From Planctomycetota bacterium (lineage in GTDB: Bacteria > Planctomycetota > SZUA-567 > H5-PLA8): a stretch of 57,539 nt of DNA. The stretch lies in contig JAHCJK010000014.1 in NCBI GenBank assembly GCA_026184295.1, positions 1 to 57,539 on the forward strand, given 5' to 3'. Both the position numbers and the translations under genes were made by a program. Shown here in pieces: positions 1-8,693 of the stretch. Under the pieces are notes generated by a model. The model searched no databases, was not told the origin of the DNA, and saw only the letters and a list, made by a program, of their open reading frames with translations. Every line of letters begins with the position of its first letter. The first letter of the stretch is position 1.

Positions 1-863
1 GTGCGCAGGAATCCTTGGAATTCCTTCGCGGTGTCGTTTGCCACGGGCACCAGGTCGGACAGCTCGAGCCCGAACGCCTCGCACACGCCCGGATTCAGCA
101 CGTTCCCGGTAAAGTCCACGCGGAGCAGGTCCTGCCCGTTGCTCCGTTCGCGCTTGATCGCGTGCGCCAGGGCGTCGGCCAGGTTCAGTTGCAGTTCCGC
201 CTTGTCGGTGTTCGGCAGGCGGTGGTGCCGTTCGACCAGCAGCGCGAGTTCCTCGGGCATCTCCCACTTGCGCAGCAGGTTCGCCCCGAGTTCCGCGTGG
301 TCCAGGCCCCACAGCACGCGCTCGCGTTCGAGCTGGTGCTGCGGGCCGGCGGAGGAATCCGCGTAAAAGCGCAGCGCGGCGTGCCCGTCGAAGACGCACA
401 GCGCCAGCTTGCCGACGTCGTGCAGAATCCCGGCCGTGAACTGTTCGTGCGGGTTGTGGACGCGCGTGGCACGCGACAGGCGCTTCGCCGCGACGCCCAC
501 CTTCAGGCTGTGGTGCCACAGGCTCTCGCCGTCCACCGTGATGTCCCCGATGCTGCGGAACATGTCGTTCATCTGCAGGCCGACGACCAGCGACGAGATC
601 TCGCGGAACCCCAGGCGCAGCGCGGCTTCGTCCACGCTGCGAATCTGCCGCGGCAGGCCGTAAAAGGCGGAATTGACCATGCGCAGCACGCGCACGGTCA
701 GGCTCGTGTCCGCCGAGATCAGTTGGGCCAGGTCCGACGTCGAGGTCTCCGGCATGTGCAGCGCCCGAATCAGGCTCACCATGATCGCGGGGCACGACGG
801 CAGCCGGTTCGACTTCACGATGCGGTCGAGCAGCGAATCGTCTCGTACGGTGTAAGCCATAAT
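1..863 (-). CDS. HDOD domain protein, 3' end outside the window
   Basis: Reading the minus strand from the ATG at 863 gives 287 codons with no stop before the window edge, so the C-terminus is missing. Residues about 20-210 resemble an HDOD domain, the HD-related signalling domain often found beside chemotaxis and cyclic-di-GMP proteins. A segment GILHDVGKLAL carries an HD pair at H147/D148, and MVNSAFYGLP near residues 61-70 is typical of the family. HDOD proteins usually act as non-catalytic scaffolds or regulators in signalling and motility; no output can be assigned here. The gene diverges from the CheY-like gene across a 274-base gap, which fits a shared signalling locus. There is no strong ribosome site upstream of the start, so the start is less certain than the family call. 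Confidence 0.85.
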   Translation of the reverse strand, partial: MMAYTVRDDSLLDRIVKSNRLPSCPAIMVSLIRALHMPETSTSDLAQLISADTSLTVRVLRMVNSAFYGLPRQIRSVDEAALRLGFREISSLVVGLQMNDMFRSIGDITVDGESLWHHSLKVGVAAKRLSRATRVHNPHEQFTAGILHDVGKLALCVFDGHAALRFYADSSAGPQHQLERERVLWGLDHAELGANLLRKWEMPEELALLVERHHRLPNTDKAELQLNLADALAHAIKRERSNGQDLLRVDFTGNVLNPGVCEAFGLELSDLVPVANDTAKEFQGFLR

Positions 864-1137
864 CCGAGTCCCTGGTGAAGGTGTCCTATGGCCCGGAAAT
901 TCCTTCCTCGGACATAGGGTCGTGGTGGGAACGCGCAACTTCGATGCCAGTGCTCCGTGCAGGACCGAAGGCGGCCGTCCGGCCGCGCGAATTCGAAAAA
1001 GCCGCGTGGGGCACGGGATTTGCAAAATCCTCGCACGCGCCGCGTGCCGCGCGCGCATTGGGAAGAATCTGCCGACGGCCACGGCCCCGGCCGGGCAGCG
1101 ATGTTCGAAACCTGGAGCAAGAAGTGGAGGAACTATC

Positions 1138-1500
1138 ATGAAAGTGCTCGTAGTGGACGACAGCAAGGCCATGCGGATGATCGTGATGCGCACGCTGCGC
1201 CAGGCCGGCTTCACCGACCTGGTGATCGAAGAGGCCTCCAACGGCAACGAAGCCCTGGCCGCCATCAAGACCTCGGCGCCCGACCTGGTGCTCTCGGACT
1301 GGAACATGCCCGAGATGAACGGCATCGACCTCCTCCGCGCGCTCAAGAGCGAGGGCCACGCCGTCAAATTCGGCTTCGTGACTTCCGAAGGAACGTCCGA
1401 CATGCGCCAGACCGCGAAGGACGCCGGCGCGCTTTTCCTGATCGCCAAGCCCTTCACGGCCGACAACTTCAAAGTTGAATTGAGCGCCGTCATGAACTGA
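1138..1500 (+). CDS. CheY-like single-domain response regulator
   Basis: A 120-residue stand-alone receiver domain. The acidic pair D7/D8, phospho-acceptor D54 in VLSDWNMP, switch threonine T82 and lysine K104 in the KPF motif are all present, so it should be phosphorylated and use the usual CheY switch. There is no output domain, so it should work by protein contact, as CheY does at the flagellar motor or in type IV pilus systems. The ATG at 1138 follows a GGAGG ribosome site at 1126-1130 with 7-base spacing. The next gene, 34 bases downstream on the same strand, carries a CheC/CheX-type phosphatase motif, making it a candidate dephosphorylation partner. The cognate kinase is not identified; the hybrid kinase at 2596-6615 is one candidate. 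Confidence 0.93.
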   Translation: MKVLVVDDSKAMRMIVMRTLRQAGFTDLVIEEASNGNEALAAIKTSAPDLVLSDWNMPEMNGIDLLRALKSEGHAVKFGFVTSEGTSDMRQTAKDAGALFLIAKPFTADNFKVELSAVMN

Positions 1501-1534
1501 GCCCCCGCCTTCGGGCCGGGCCGCGGCGGATGCC

Positions 1535-2533
1535 ATGGAAAAAAAGCAGCTCAAATTCAAACGGCTCCCCGCCGAGTCCCTCGCGGGGATTCGGGTGCTC
1601 CCGCCCGGCGCATGCGATGGCCGCAAGGAGGAGAACTCCGACTCCGGCATGTTCGTGGACCTGGCCGGCAAGGATCTGGACATCCTGGTCGAGATCACCT
1701 TCAACGTCCCCGGCAAGCAGGGTCCGTACATCGCGCAGGGGCACCTGGAATGGATGAATGCCGGCGCGGCCGCGGACCAGCCGAAGGGCCTGGGCATCCG
1801 CCTCGTCCGCGTCTTCGCCGATCCCAAAGCGCAGGGCACCGGCTCGGCGCAGGAGCTTTCCTCCGTGCTGCGCGCGGTCCCGCCGGGAACCGCCGCGCCG
1901 GGCCCGAACGCCGCGCCTCCCGCCTCCGCCGCGCCTCCCGCGTCCGCTGCGCCGGGCGCCGCGGCTTCCCCCAACACCGCCTATTCCGGACCCGCTTCGG
2001 CCGCGCCGTCCTCGCCGGGTAATTCCCCCGACGCGCCGCCCGCGCCGGGCAAGCCCCCGGACGTGCCGCTCCCCGAACCCAAGGTGGTCGGCGAACTCCT
2101 GGCCGGCCTGCTGGGCGGCGAAGTGCCGGTCGCCGTCTGCGATTCCAAGCCGTTCGCGCACCCCGAGATGTCCATGATCGGCGTCATGGAAGACGACTCG
2201 GGCAAGGTCCTGGCGCTCTGGCACTGCGATCTTCCGTTCGTCCTGAACGCGGGCGGCGCGCTGACGATGGTGCCCAACGAGGAAGTGCAACTCGCGCTCA
2301 AGAACCGCCAGATGCCCGGCAACCTGCTCGACAACTGGAAAGAGATCGTCAACGTCGGCGCGAGCCTCTTCAACAGCGGCCCGAAGCACCTGCGCCTGCG
2401 CGGGATGCACGCGGCCTCCGACCCCGTCCCCGAGGAATGGAAGGACCTCTTCCAGAAGCCCGCCGCGCGGATCGACATGACCTGCGAGATTTCCGGCTAC
2501 GGACAGGGCCGCATGGCCGTCCTCGTCGCCTGA
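1535..2533 (+). CDS. PilZ-like and CheC/CheX-motif two-domain protein
   Basis: A 332-residue protein in two parts. Residues 1-95 have the strand pattern of a PilZ-like domain (SDSGMFVDL, then GHLEWMN and GLGIRLVRV), but the c-di-GMP-binding RxxxR motif is not evident. An Ala/Pro-rich linker spans about 113-180. The C-terminal part (185-332) contains LLDNWKEIVNVGASLFN, which fits the D-x3-E-x2-N phosphatase motif of CheC/CheX/FliY, with E270 and N273 as the predicted catalytic pair. CheC/CheX proteins dephosphorylate CheY, and a CheY-like gene lies immediately upstream, so a phosphatase role is a reasonable inference. The motif is short, so the domain call is moderate. The gene converges with the hybrid kinase gene across 62 bases. 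Confidence 0.6.
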   Translation: MEKKQLKFKRLPAESLAGIRVLPPGACDGRKEENSDSGMFVDLAGKDLDILVEITFNVPGKQGPYIAQGHLEWMNAGAAADQPKGLGIRLVRVFADPKAQGTGSAQELSSVLRAVPPGTAAPGPNAAPPASAAPPASAAPGAAASPNTAYSGPASAAPSSPGNSPDAPPAPGKPPDVPLPEPKVVGELLAGLLGGEVPVAVCDSKPFAHPEMSMIGVMEDDSGKVLALWHCDLPFVLNAGGALTMVPNEEVQLALKNRQMPGNLLDNWKEIVNVGASLFNSGPKHLRLRGMHAASDPVPEEWKDLFQKPAARIDMTCEISGYGQGRMAVLVA

Positions 2534-2595
2534 TTCCATCGCCCTGCACGGTTGAAACCCGCGGCGCTCAAGCGCGTCCGCCGGACCCCCATCCG

Positions 2596-5500
2596 TCAGG
2601 TGGCGTGCGCGTCGCTGCTGAGCTTCTGCGCGTGGAAGGCCTCTTCGAGCGCGTGCAGTTCGGCTTCCATCATGGGCACCAGCGCCGCGAGGTCGGCCAT
2701 GTGCCGGTCCTTGCCGGCGCGGTCGATCTCCACGGCGAGGCGGCTGAAGCGGCTGGCGGCGAGGTTGCCGGAGCTGCCCTTCAGCTTGTGCGCGACGTTC
2801 CGAATCTCCTCGATCTTCCCTTCGCTCAGCAGCTTCCGCAGCGATCCGACGGACGCGCGCGCGTCCTTCAGGAAGCTTTCCACGAGTTGAACCAGTTCGG
2901 CCGCGGACGCTTCCGGAAATAGGTCCTTCAGTTCGTGCAGGCGCACCGGGTCCAGGACGGGCAGGTCGCGAATGCGGGCCGCGTCGAACGCCGGCGCCTG
3001 GAAGGATGCGACGCGCTTGGCCGTTTCCTCGTCCAGCTTGCGGCGTACCCATTTGCGGACGGCTTCTTCGAGTTCCTCCTTGCGGATCGGCTTGCAGAGG
3101 TAGTCGTCCATGCCCGCGGAGAGGCAGTCTTCCCGGGCGTCCGCCAGCACCGAGGCCGTCAGCGCCAGGATCGGCACCCTGCATTTGGGCTCGGGCAGCT
3201 TGCGGATCTCGACGGTGGCCTCGAACCCGTCCATCACGGGCATCTGGCAGTCCATGATGACCAGGTCGTACTCGTGTTCCACGCACGCGGCCACGGCATC
3301 CGCGCCGTTGCTCACCACTTCGACGGTGCAGCCGAGCGACAGGAGCATCTTGCGCGCGACCGTCTGGTTCACCTTGTTGTCCTCGACCAGCAGGATGCGG
3401 GAACTCGGTATCGCCGGGTGGTGCTCCTCCTGAAGTGCGCGCCGCCCGGGGTTTTCGAGCGCCCGCAGGCAGTCGCTCAGGCGGTTGCGGAGCAGCGGCT
3501 TGGCCAGGCACGCGTGGAAGGTGTCGCCGGCCTTCTTCATGATCGGCCCGCGCTGCGTCAGCGACGCGGCCAGGATCAGCTTGGCCGCCTGCGCCTTGGG
3601 ATGGTTGCGCAAGTCGCGCCCGAACGCGACGCACGCCGTGTCCGGCAGGCTCGAATCGAGGATGAGGTGCGTAAACGCCCCGGCGGGCTCGCGCTCCAGC
3701 GCTTCCAGCGCCGCGCGGGCGCTCTCGGCGCGGACGGTCTCGAGCCCCAGGCTCGCCAGGTTGCGCGCGGACGCCTCCCGCTGCAGCGGATGGTCTTCGA
3801 TCAGCAGCACCCGGCCGGCGTGCGCCGGGCCCGGGCGCTTGGCCCCGAACTCCTCCGCCGGCCGGACCGGCAGGGTCAGGCAGAACGTCGTTCCGGCGCC
3901 GGGCTGGCTGGCGAAGCGGATCTCGCCGCCCATCATCTGCGCCAGCTTCCTGCTGATCACGAGCCCCAGGCCCGTCCCGCCGTACTTGCGCGTCGTCGAG
4001 GAGTCCGCCTGGCTGAACGGCTGGAAGAGCCGGTCCTGGCGGTCCAGCGGGATGCCCACGCCCGTGTCGCTCACTTCGATCCGCAGGAGGCCGCCCTGGG
4101 CCGCGTCGCGCGGGCAGTCCGCCTTCACGACGACCTGGCCGCGCTCGGTGAACTTGATGCCGTTCGAGGTCAGGTTGAGCAGGATCTGGCGCAGGCGCGC
4201 CGGGTCGCCCACGATCGTCGCCGGCACGTCGGGCTCGATGAGGCAGACCAGTTCCAGGTTCTTCTCGGCCGCGCGTTCCGCGACGAGGCTGACGGCTTCT
4301 TCGATCGTGGTCGTCGGGTTCATCGCCACGTTCTCGACCTCGATCTTCCCGGCTTCCATCTTGGACATGTCGAGGATGTCGTTGATGATCTCCATCAGCG
4401 CCTCGGCCGAATTGCGGATCGCCTGCGAGAACTCGCGCTGCTCGCGCGACTGTTCCGTGGCCATCAGGAGCTGCACCATCCCGATCACGCCGTTCAGCGG
4501 CGTGCGGATCTCGTGGCTCATCGTGGCCAGGAACTCGCTCTTGGCCCGGTTGGCGGCGTCGGCGGCGTCGCGCGCGGCCATCAGTTCGGTGGCCTGCGCC
4601 ACCAGGGTCCTGGCCTGCTCTTCGCTCGCCTGCCGCGCCTTCAATAGCTCCGCGACGTTGCGCTCCAGTTCCACCTGCTTCCGGTTCAGCGCCTCCTCGT
4701 AGGCGTGGCGCTGGGTGATGTCCTCCACCGTGCCCACGTAGCCCAGCACGCTGCCGCCTTCCCGGATCGGAGCCGCCACCGCGCTGACCCAGATCGCCTC
4801 GCCCCCGGCGCGCACGTATCGGTACTGCTTCGAGAACATCGCGCCCTGGGCGGCGGCGGCCTCCCATTCGCGGAAAACGGTCTGCGCGTCCTCCGGATGG
4901 ATCAGCTTCTTCCAGCCTTCGCCCAGGAGTTCCTCGTTGCGGTAGCCGGTCAGGGCTTCCATCTTGCGGTTGAGGTAGATGCATTGGCCGCCGGCATCGG
5001 CGTGGAACATCACGATCGGCGCGTGGTCGTGCAGGGTCTCCAGCGCCGCGGTCTTGCGGCGCAGGGCGCATTCGGCGTCCTTCAGGTCCCGGGTCATCGC
5101 CTCGGCGAGCTGCATGGCCTTCTCGCGGGTGGACGCGAGCACGAAGACCAGCCACGAAAGCAGCAGCGAGAAGACGAGCCCGCTGATCAGGACCAGGCGC
5201 GACGCGAAGTCCGAGACCGTCCGGTAAAAGCCCGGCAGCGCGCTGAAGCGCAGCGTCCACGCGCGCCCGCCCAAGGTGATGGATCGTTCCGAGGTCAGCG
5301 GTTCGCGCAGCGAGCCCTCCCGCGGCCGATCCGCGGTGGCGTACAAGGGAAGGCCGGACGCCGAAGGGCCGTCGAAGACGCTCATGCCGGTCGTCGCTTC
5401 GTGGTGCTGGCGCGCGTTGACGAAAAGATCCTCGATCAGGATCGGGCAGTAGACCCACGCTTCGCCCGCGCGCGGGTCCCCCGCCAGGGGGTTCAGCAGC

Positions 5501-6615
5501 AGGAATCCCGCCTGGTCGCTCTTGGCCTGCACCAGGCGGATCGGGGCCGTCAGGGCCATCTGCCCGGAGGCCATGCTCCACTCGGCCGCCTCGCGCCGCC
5601 GCGCTTCCGCGCCGATATCGAAGCCCAGCGCCTCCCGGTTCTGTTCGATCGGTTCGATGTACGAGATCACCAGCAGGTCGGGCTTGCCGCCGGACGTGCG
5701 CAGCTTGAATTCGGGCGCGCGGTCGTCCCGCATTTCCGCCGCGTAGGCCTCGGCCTGTTCCCGCGGAATCCTGCGGATCAGCCCGAACCCGAGCACCTCG
5801 GGGTAGTGGCTCCCGGGGTTCAGCCCCAGGACGAACGAACGCCACGAGGCCCGGTCGGGCGCGGGCGCCGATTGCAGGTGCGCGGCGCAGGCGCTCAGCC
5901 CGTTGACGATGTGCTCCACGCGCGCGTTGATCGCCTTCACCTGGTATTCCACCAGGGTCTCGAAGTGCGCGCGCTGCCGCTCGCTGATCTCCTGGACGAA
6001 GTAACGCCAGGCCACCAGCGTGGACGCGATGGCGACGAACGCGACCCCGACCGCCAGGCGCAGGCGGATCTTGTGCAGCAGGCCGTGCAGGATCGGCGCG
6101 AAGAAGAGCACGCCCATCGTGTCCCCGAACCACCAGGTGCACCACGACGCCGCCAGCATGCTGGAATCGATGCGCCCGGTGATCCACAGCGTGCCCACGC
6201 CCACGGTCGCGCTGGTCAGGCAGGCCACCGGGCCGGCCTTGAGCATCTGAACCGCGAACGTGTAACCCTTCGCGTTCCGCGGCCAGCCCCAGTTCACCAG
6301 AAAGCTCGCCGCCAGCGCCTGCGCTCCGGCGCCGCAGCCGATGGCCGCCGCCGCCAGGAATCCAGGCAGCAGGCCGTGCCCGTTCAAGCAGTTGTCGAGG
6401 TTGATCAGGATCGATCCGGCCACGATCCCCGGCGTCACGCCGCGGCCCCATTTGAGGATCCCCGCGACGGCCACGCCGGAGGCCAGCCAGACGGGCGTGG
6501 CAAAGCCCGGCGGCAACGCCACCAGCAGGCCCATCCAGCCGGTGACCCAATAGAGCACGGCCACGACCGCGTTGGGCAGGATCGGAAATATTTTCCGAAG
6601 GGAACGCACATCCAT
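2596..6615 (-). CDS. MASE1/CHASE/PAS hybrid sensor histidine kinase with two receivers and Hpt
   Basis: A 1,339-residue hybrid kinase carrying a complete phosphorelay. An N-terminal multi-helix MASE1-like membrane sensor spans about 10-205, a CHASE-type extracytoplasmic domain 215-405, and a closing membrane helix 474-495. A PAS domain lies at 528-640, HisKA with H701 in SHEIRTPLN, and HATPase with DTGVGIP (850-856) and GGTGLGL (879-885). Receiver 1 (935-1052) has D987, but its motif LILDSSLPD is atypical; receiver 2 (1073-1190) has canonical D1122 in VIMDCQMP. The Hpt domain has H1276 in AHKLKGSSG. The expected flow is H701 to D1122 to H1276 and then to a separate regulator. Such kinases resemble BarA or ArcB in logic. 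The signal is unknown, and no DNA-binding partner is adjacent. Confidence 0.95.
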   Translation of the reverse strand: MDVRSLRKIFPILPNAVVAVLYWVTGWMGLLVALPPGFATPVWLASGVAVAGILKWGRGVTPGIVAGSILINLDNCLNGHGLLPGFLAAAAIGCGAGAQALAASFLVNWGWPRNAKGYTFAVQMLKAGPVACLTSATVGVGTLWITGRIDSSMLAASWCTWWFGDTMGVLFFAPILHGLLHKIRLRLAVGVAFVAIASTLVAWRYFVQEISERQRAHFETLVEYQVKAINARVEHIVNGLSACAAHLQSAPAPDRASWRSFVLGLNPGSHYPEVLGFGLIRRIPREQAEAYAAEMRDDRAPEFKLRTSGGKPDLLVISYIEPIEQNREALGFDIGAEARRREAAEWSMASGQMALTAPIRLVQAKSDQAGFLLLNPLAGDPRAGEAWVYCPILIEDLFVNARQHHEATTGMSVFDGPSASGLPLYATADRPREGSLREPLTSERSITLGGRAWTLRFSALPGFYRTVSDFASRLVLISGLVFSLLLSWLVFVLASTREKAMQLAEAMTRDLKDAECALRRKTAALETLHDHAPIVMFHADAGGQCIYLNRKMEALTGYRNEELLGEGWKKLIHPEDAQTVFREWEAAAAQGAMFSKQYRYVRAGGEAIWVSAVAAPIREGGSVLGYVGTVEDITQRHAYEEALNRKQVELERNVAELLKARQASEEQARTLVAQATELMAARDAADAANRAKSEFLATMSHEIRTPLNGVIGMVQLLMATEQSREQREFSQAIRNSAEALMEIINDILDMSKMEAGKIEVENVAMNPTTTIEEAVSLVAERAAEKNLELVCLIEPDVPATIVGDPARLRQILLNLTSNGIKFTERGQVVVKADCPRDAAQGGLLRIEVSDTGVGIPLDRQDRLFQPFSQADSSTTRKYGGTGLGLVISRKLAQMMGGEIRFASQPGAGTTFCLTLPVRPAEEFGAKRPGPAHAGRVLLIEDHPLQREASARNLASLGLETVRAESARAALEALEREPAGAFTHLILDSSLPDTACVAFGRDLRNHPKAQAAKLILAASLTQRGPIMKKAGDTFHACLAKPLLRNRLSDCLRALENPGRRALQEEHHPAIPSSRILLVEDNKVNQTVARKMLLSLGCTVEVVSNGADAVAACVEHEYDLVIMDCQMPVMDGFEATVEIRKLPEPKCRVPILALTASVLADAREDCLSAGMDDYLCKPIRKEELEEAVRKWVRRKLDEETAKRVASFQAPAFDAARIRDLPVLDPVRLHELKDLFPEASAAELVQLVESFLKDARASVGSLRKLLSEGKIEEIRNVAHKLKGSSGNLAASRFSRLAVEIDRAGKDRHMADLAALVPMMEAELHALEEAFHAQKLSSDAHAT

Positions 6616-6724
6616 AATTACACCTCTTCCGCGACCGATCTAAAGCACTTCGCGGGCCAGCCGAACGCAGGGATCGGCGGGCGGCCGGGCCTCGAACGGG
6701 CCGGGCCGGGACGCTCGGCCGGAC

Positions 6725-7636
6725 TCAGCCGCTGCGCAGGCGCACGGCCGTGCGGGATTTCATCGCCTCGGCCGTCGCGCGCGAACGCTCGACCATCTCC
6801 TTGCGCCGGCGCGCGCCCAGCGCGATGGCCAGCGCGTCGGTGACCATCAGCACCGGCACGGCCATTTGAGCCCCGATGCTGAAGTGCGTGTTCGACGGCA
6901 CCGGCGCCGGACCCGTCTGCAGCAGGATTTCGGCGAGTTCCGCGAGCGGGCCCTGCGCGTCGGAGGTGACCGCGATCACCCGGATGCCGCGTTCGCGGGC
7001 AAAGGCCGCGCCGTCGATGGTGTCGCGCTGCGTCCCCGTCTGCGAAAGCGCGAGGCAGACGTCGTGCTTCTTCAGCGGCGCGAGATGCGTGTAGTTCAGG
7101 TTCGGGTCGTTGGTCCAGGTCACCGGCGTGCCCGTGCGCAGGAAATTCTGCTGCGCCACGAAGCCCACGTTCCCCGAAATCCCCACGCCCAGCACCACGA
7201 CGCGGCTCGCGGCGTCCAGCGCGTCCACGGCCTTCCGGAAGCGTTCCGGGTCCAGGCTCGCGGTCGTCTCGCGGACCGACCGCAGGTAGATGTGGCTCAG
7301 CGCCTGCAGAAACGCCGCGGGATCCTCGATGCGGTGCAGTTCCTCGTCCGCGACGTTCAGGCCTTCGCCCGGCTGCGCCTGCGTGCTGCGCGCCCCCAGG
7401 CCCACGGCCAGCTCGGTCTTGAACGACCGGAAGCCGTCGTATCCGAGCGACCGGCAGAACGCGAAGACGACGGGCTCGGAGGTCTCGCAGGCGCGGCAGA
7501 GTTCCTTGAGGCTGATGTCCTTCGCCTCGCCGGGCCGTTCGAGAATGAACCTGCCGATGCGCGTCTGCCCCGCCGACATCCCCGGCATCCGCCGCCGGAT
7601 CTCGGTGATCAAATCCGCCCGCCCCGCCAGCCCCAT
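6725..7636 (-). CDS. RpiR/MurR-type transcriptional regulator with SIS domain
   Basis: A 303-residue RpiR-family protein. The N-terminal 80 residues form a helix-turn-helix (SLKELCRACETSEPVVFAFC at about 42-61), and residues 125-260 form a sugar-isomerase (SIS) domain with VLGVGISGNVG and the LALSQTGTQRDTI phosphosugar-binding segment. Such regulators sense phosphosugars or amino-sugar phosphates. I chose the ATG at 7636 because it follows a GGAAGGGAG ribosome site; an in-frame ATG 13 codons upstream lacks one. It lies 90 bases downstream of the NAD-kinase-like gene on the same strand, so it may be the last gene of the ADP-ribose operon or may have its own promoter. In the first case a ribose- or ADP-ribose-derived phosphosugar ligand would be logical, but this is inference. 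Confidence 0.9.
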   Translation of the reverse strand: MGLAGRADLITEIRRRMPGMSAGQTRIGRFILERPGEAKDISLKELCRACETSEPVVFAFCRSLGYDGFRSFKTELAVGLGARSTQAQPGEGLNVADEELHRIEDPAAFLQALSHIYLRSVRETTASLDPERFRKAVDALDAASRVVVLGVGISGNVGFVAQQNFLRTGTPVTWTNDPNLNYTHLAPLKKHDVCLALSQTGTQRDTIDGAAFARERGIRVIAVTSDAQGPLAELAEILLQTGPAPVPSNTHFSIGAQMAVPVLMVTDALAIALGARRRKEMVERSRATAEAMKSRTAVRLRSG

Positions 7637-7726
7637 CGTGCGCTCCCTTCCCCCGGTACGGCGAATACAGGGCACTATATCATGATGTAGTGAAAATACA
7701 TCGCGAAATGCCCTTGGGAGGCCCGT

Positions 7727-8674
7727 TTACCCTTTCATCAGCCGCAGCACCCGCCGCGCGAGGCTTAGTTCCACGCGCCGGCCCCAGCCGAACTCCAGCC
7801 GGTCGGCCTCGATCCCGTCGCCGAAGATCGTGCCCTCGTCCTCCATGCGGCTCACGATCGTCAGCGCCTCGCGCGCGCCGATCGAACCTTCCGTGATCGC
7901 CGTCCCCGTCGCGACGCTCGGCCAGGCCTCGCGCACGAAAAAGACCAGCCGCGCCTCCCCGGGCGCGGGCAGGGCCGTCTTCGAAGCGCGCTCGCGCGCG
8001 ATCGAACGCGCCCAGCCACTCGCGCCCGTGCCCGTCGCCACGATCAGCCCCGAGGACGAATGCAGCTCGCCCGCGCCCTTGAACGCGATCTCGTACCGCG
8101 CCGACTGGTGCGTGCGGTGGCCCAGGTACAGTTCGTTCAGCGCCACGAGTTCCTGGCCGTCGTCGCAGCGCGCCGAAACCATCGCGCGCGTCTCGATGCG
8201 CCCGCGCCCCGCCGCCGCCGTGCGCAGCAGGTCCGCGGCGGCCTCGGGGCGGTTCGGCACCAGCACGCCTTCGTTGCGCGCGGGATCGGGGTTGCAGCCG
8301 ATCACGGTCTGCCCGTCCAGGTACTTCGCGACGTTCGCGACCAGCCCGTCCTGCCCCAGCACCACCACCAGGTCCTCGGGCTCGAAGAGGAAGCGGTCCA
8401 GGTCGGAGCGCTGGACGTGCGCGCGCCGCCATTCGCCCGGAATCGCGTCGAGCACCGTCCGCCGCGCGCGTTCGAAGCCTTCGTGCCGTTCGCGCGCCGG
8501 GTCGAGCGACTGCCCGCGCGTGCCGAGGAAGAACGCGGCCTGCTGCGGCGTCGCGTGCCGCTGCAGCAGCCACTCGTACTCCGTGGGCCGCGTGACCACC
8601 ACCGCGCGCGGGCGCGCCCACGATCCGCGGGCCGCCGGCGCGGCGGCCGGTTCGAGCATCGCGGAGCCGGCCAT
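7727..8674 (-). CDS. NAD kinase-like protein (ATP-NAD kinase fold)
   Basis: A 315-residue protein with the ordered motifs of the ATP-NAD kinase fold. The diphosphate-binding GGDG is here GQDG (107-110, in VVVLGQDGLVANVAKYL). An NE pair sits at 180-181 in ALNELYLG, the ATGTGASGWARS loop at 213-224 stands where NAD kinases have STPTGSTAY, and FGDGIEAD (284-291) is the late GD segment. NAD kinases make NADP from NAD; the altered first motif leaves open a different nucleotide substrate. Bacterial NadK is often somewhat shorter, and here there is an extra N-terminal region of about 95 residues. The gene starts 19 bases after the SPFH gene in the NrtR-headed operon, which supports a role in NAD metabolism. 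Whether it replaces or adds to a housekeeping NadK cannot be seen. Confidence 0.75.
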   Translation of the reverse strand: MAGSAMLEPAAAPAARGSWARPRAVVVTRPTEYEWLLQRHATPQQAAFFLGTRGQSLDPARERHEGFERARRTVLDAIPGEWRRAHVQRSDLDRFLFEPEDLVVVLGQDGLVANVAKYLDGQTVIGCNPDPARNEGVLVPNRPEAAADLLRTAAAGRGRIETRAMVSARCDDGQELVALNELYLGHRTHQSARYEIAFKGAGELHSSSGLIVATGTGASGWARSIARERASKTALPAPGEARLVFFVREAWPSVATGTAITEGSIGAREALTIVSRMEDEGTIFGDGIEADRLEFGWGRRVELSLARRVLRLMKG

Positions 8675-8693
8675 GGTTCGCCTCCTTTCGGTT

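Noticed and set aside
1490..6550. Very long open frame antisense to the hybrid kinase region, and a long plus-strand frame at 4705-6843
   Set aside because: High GC gives few stops; the translations are low-complexity Arg/Ala/Gly-rich, while the kinase frame has a complete set of domains.
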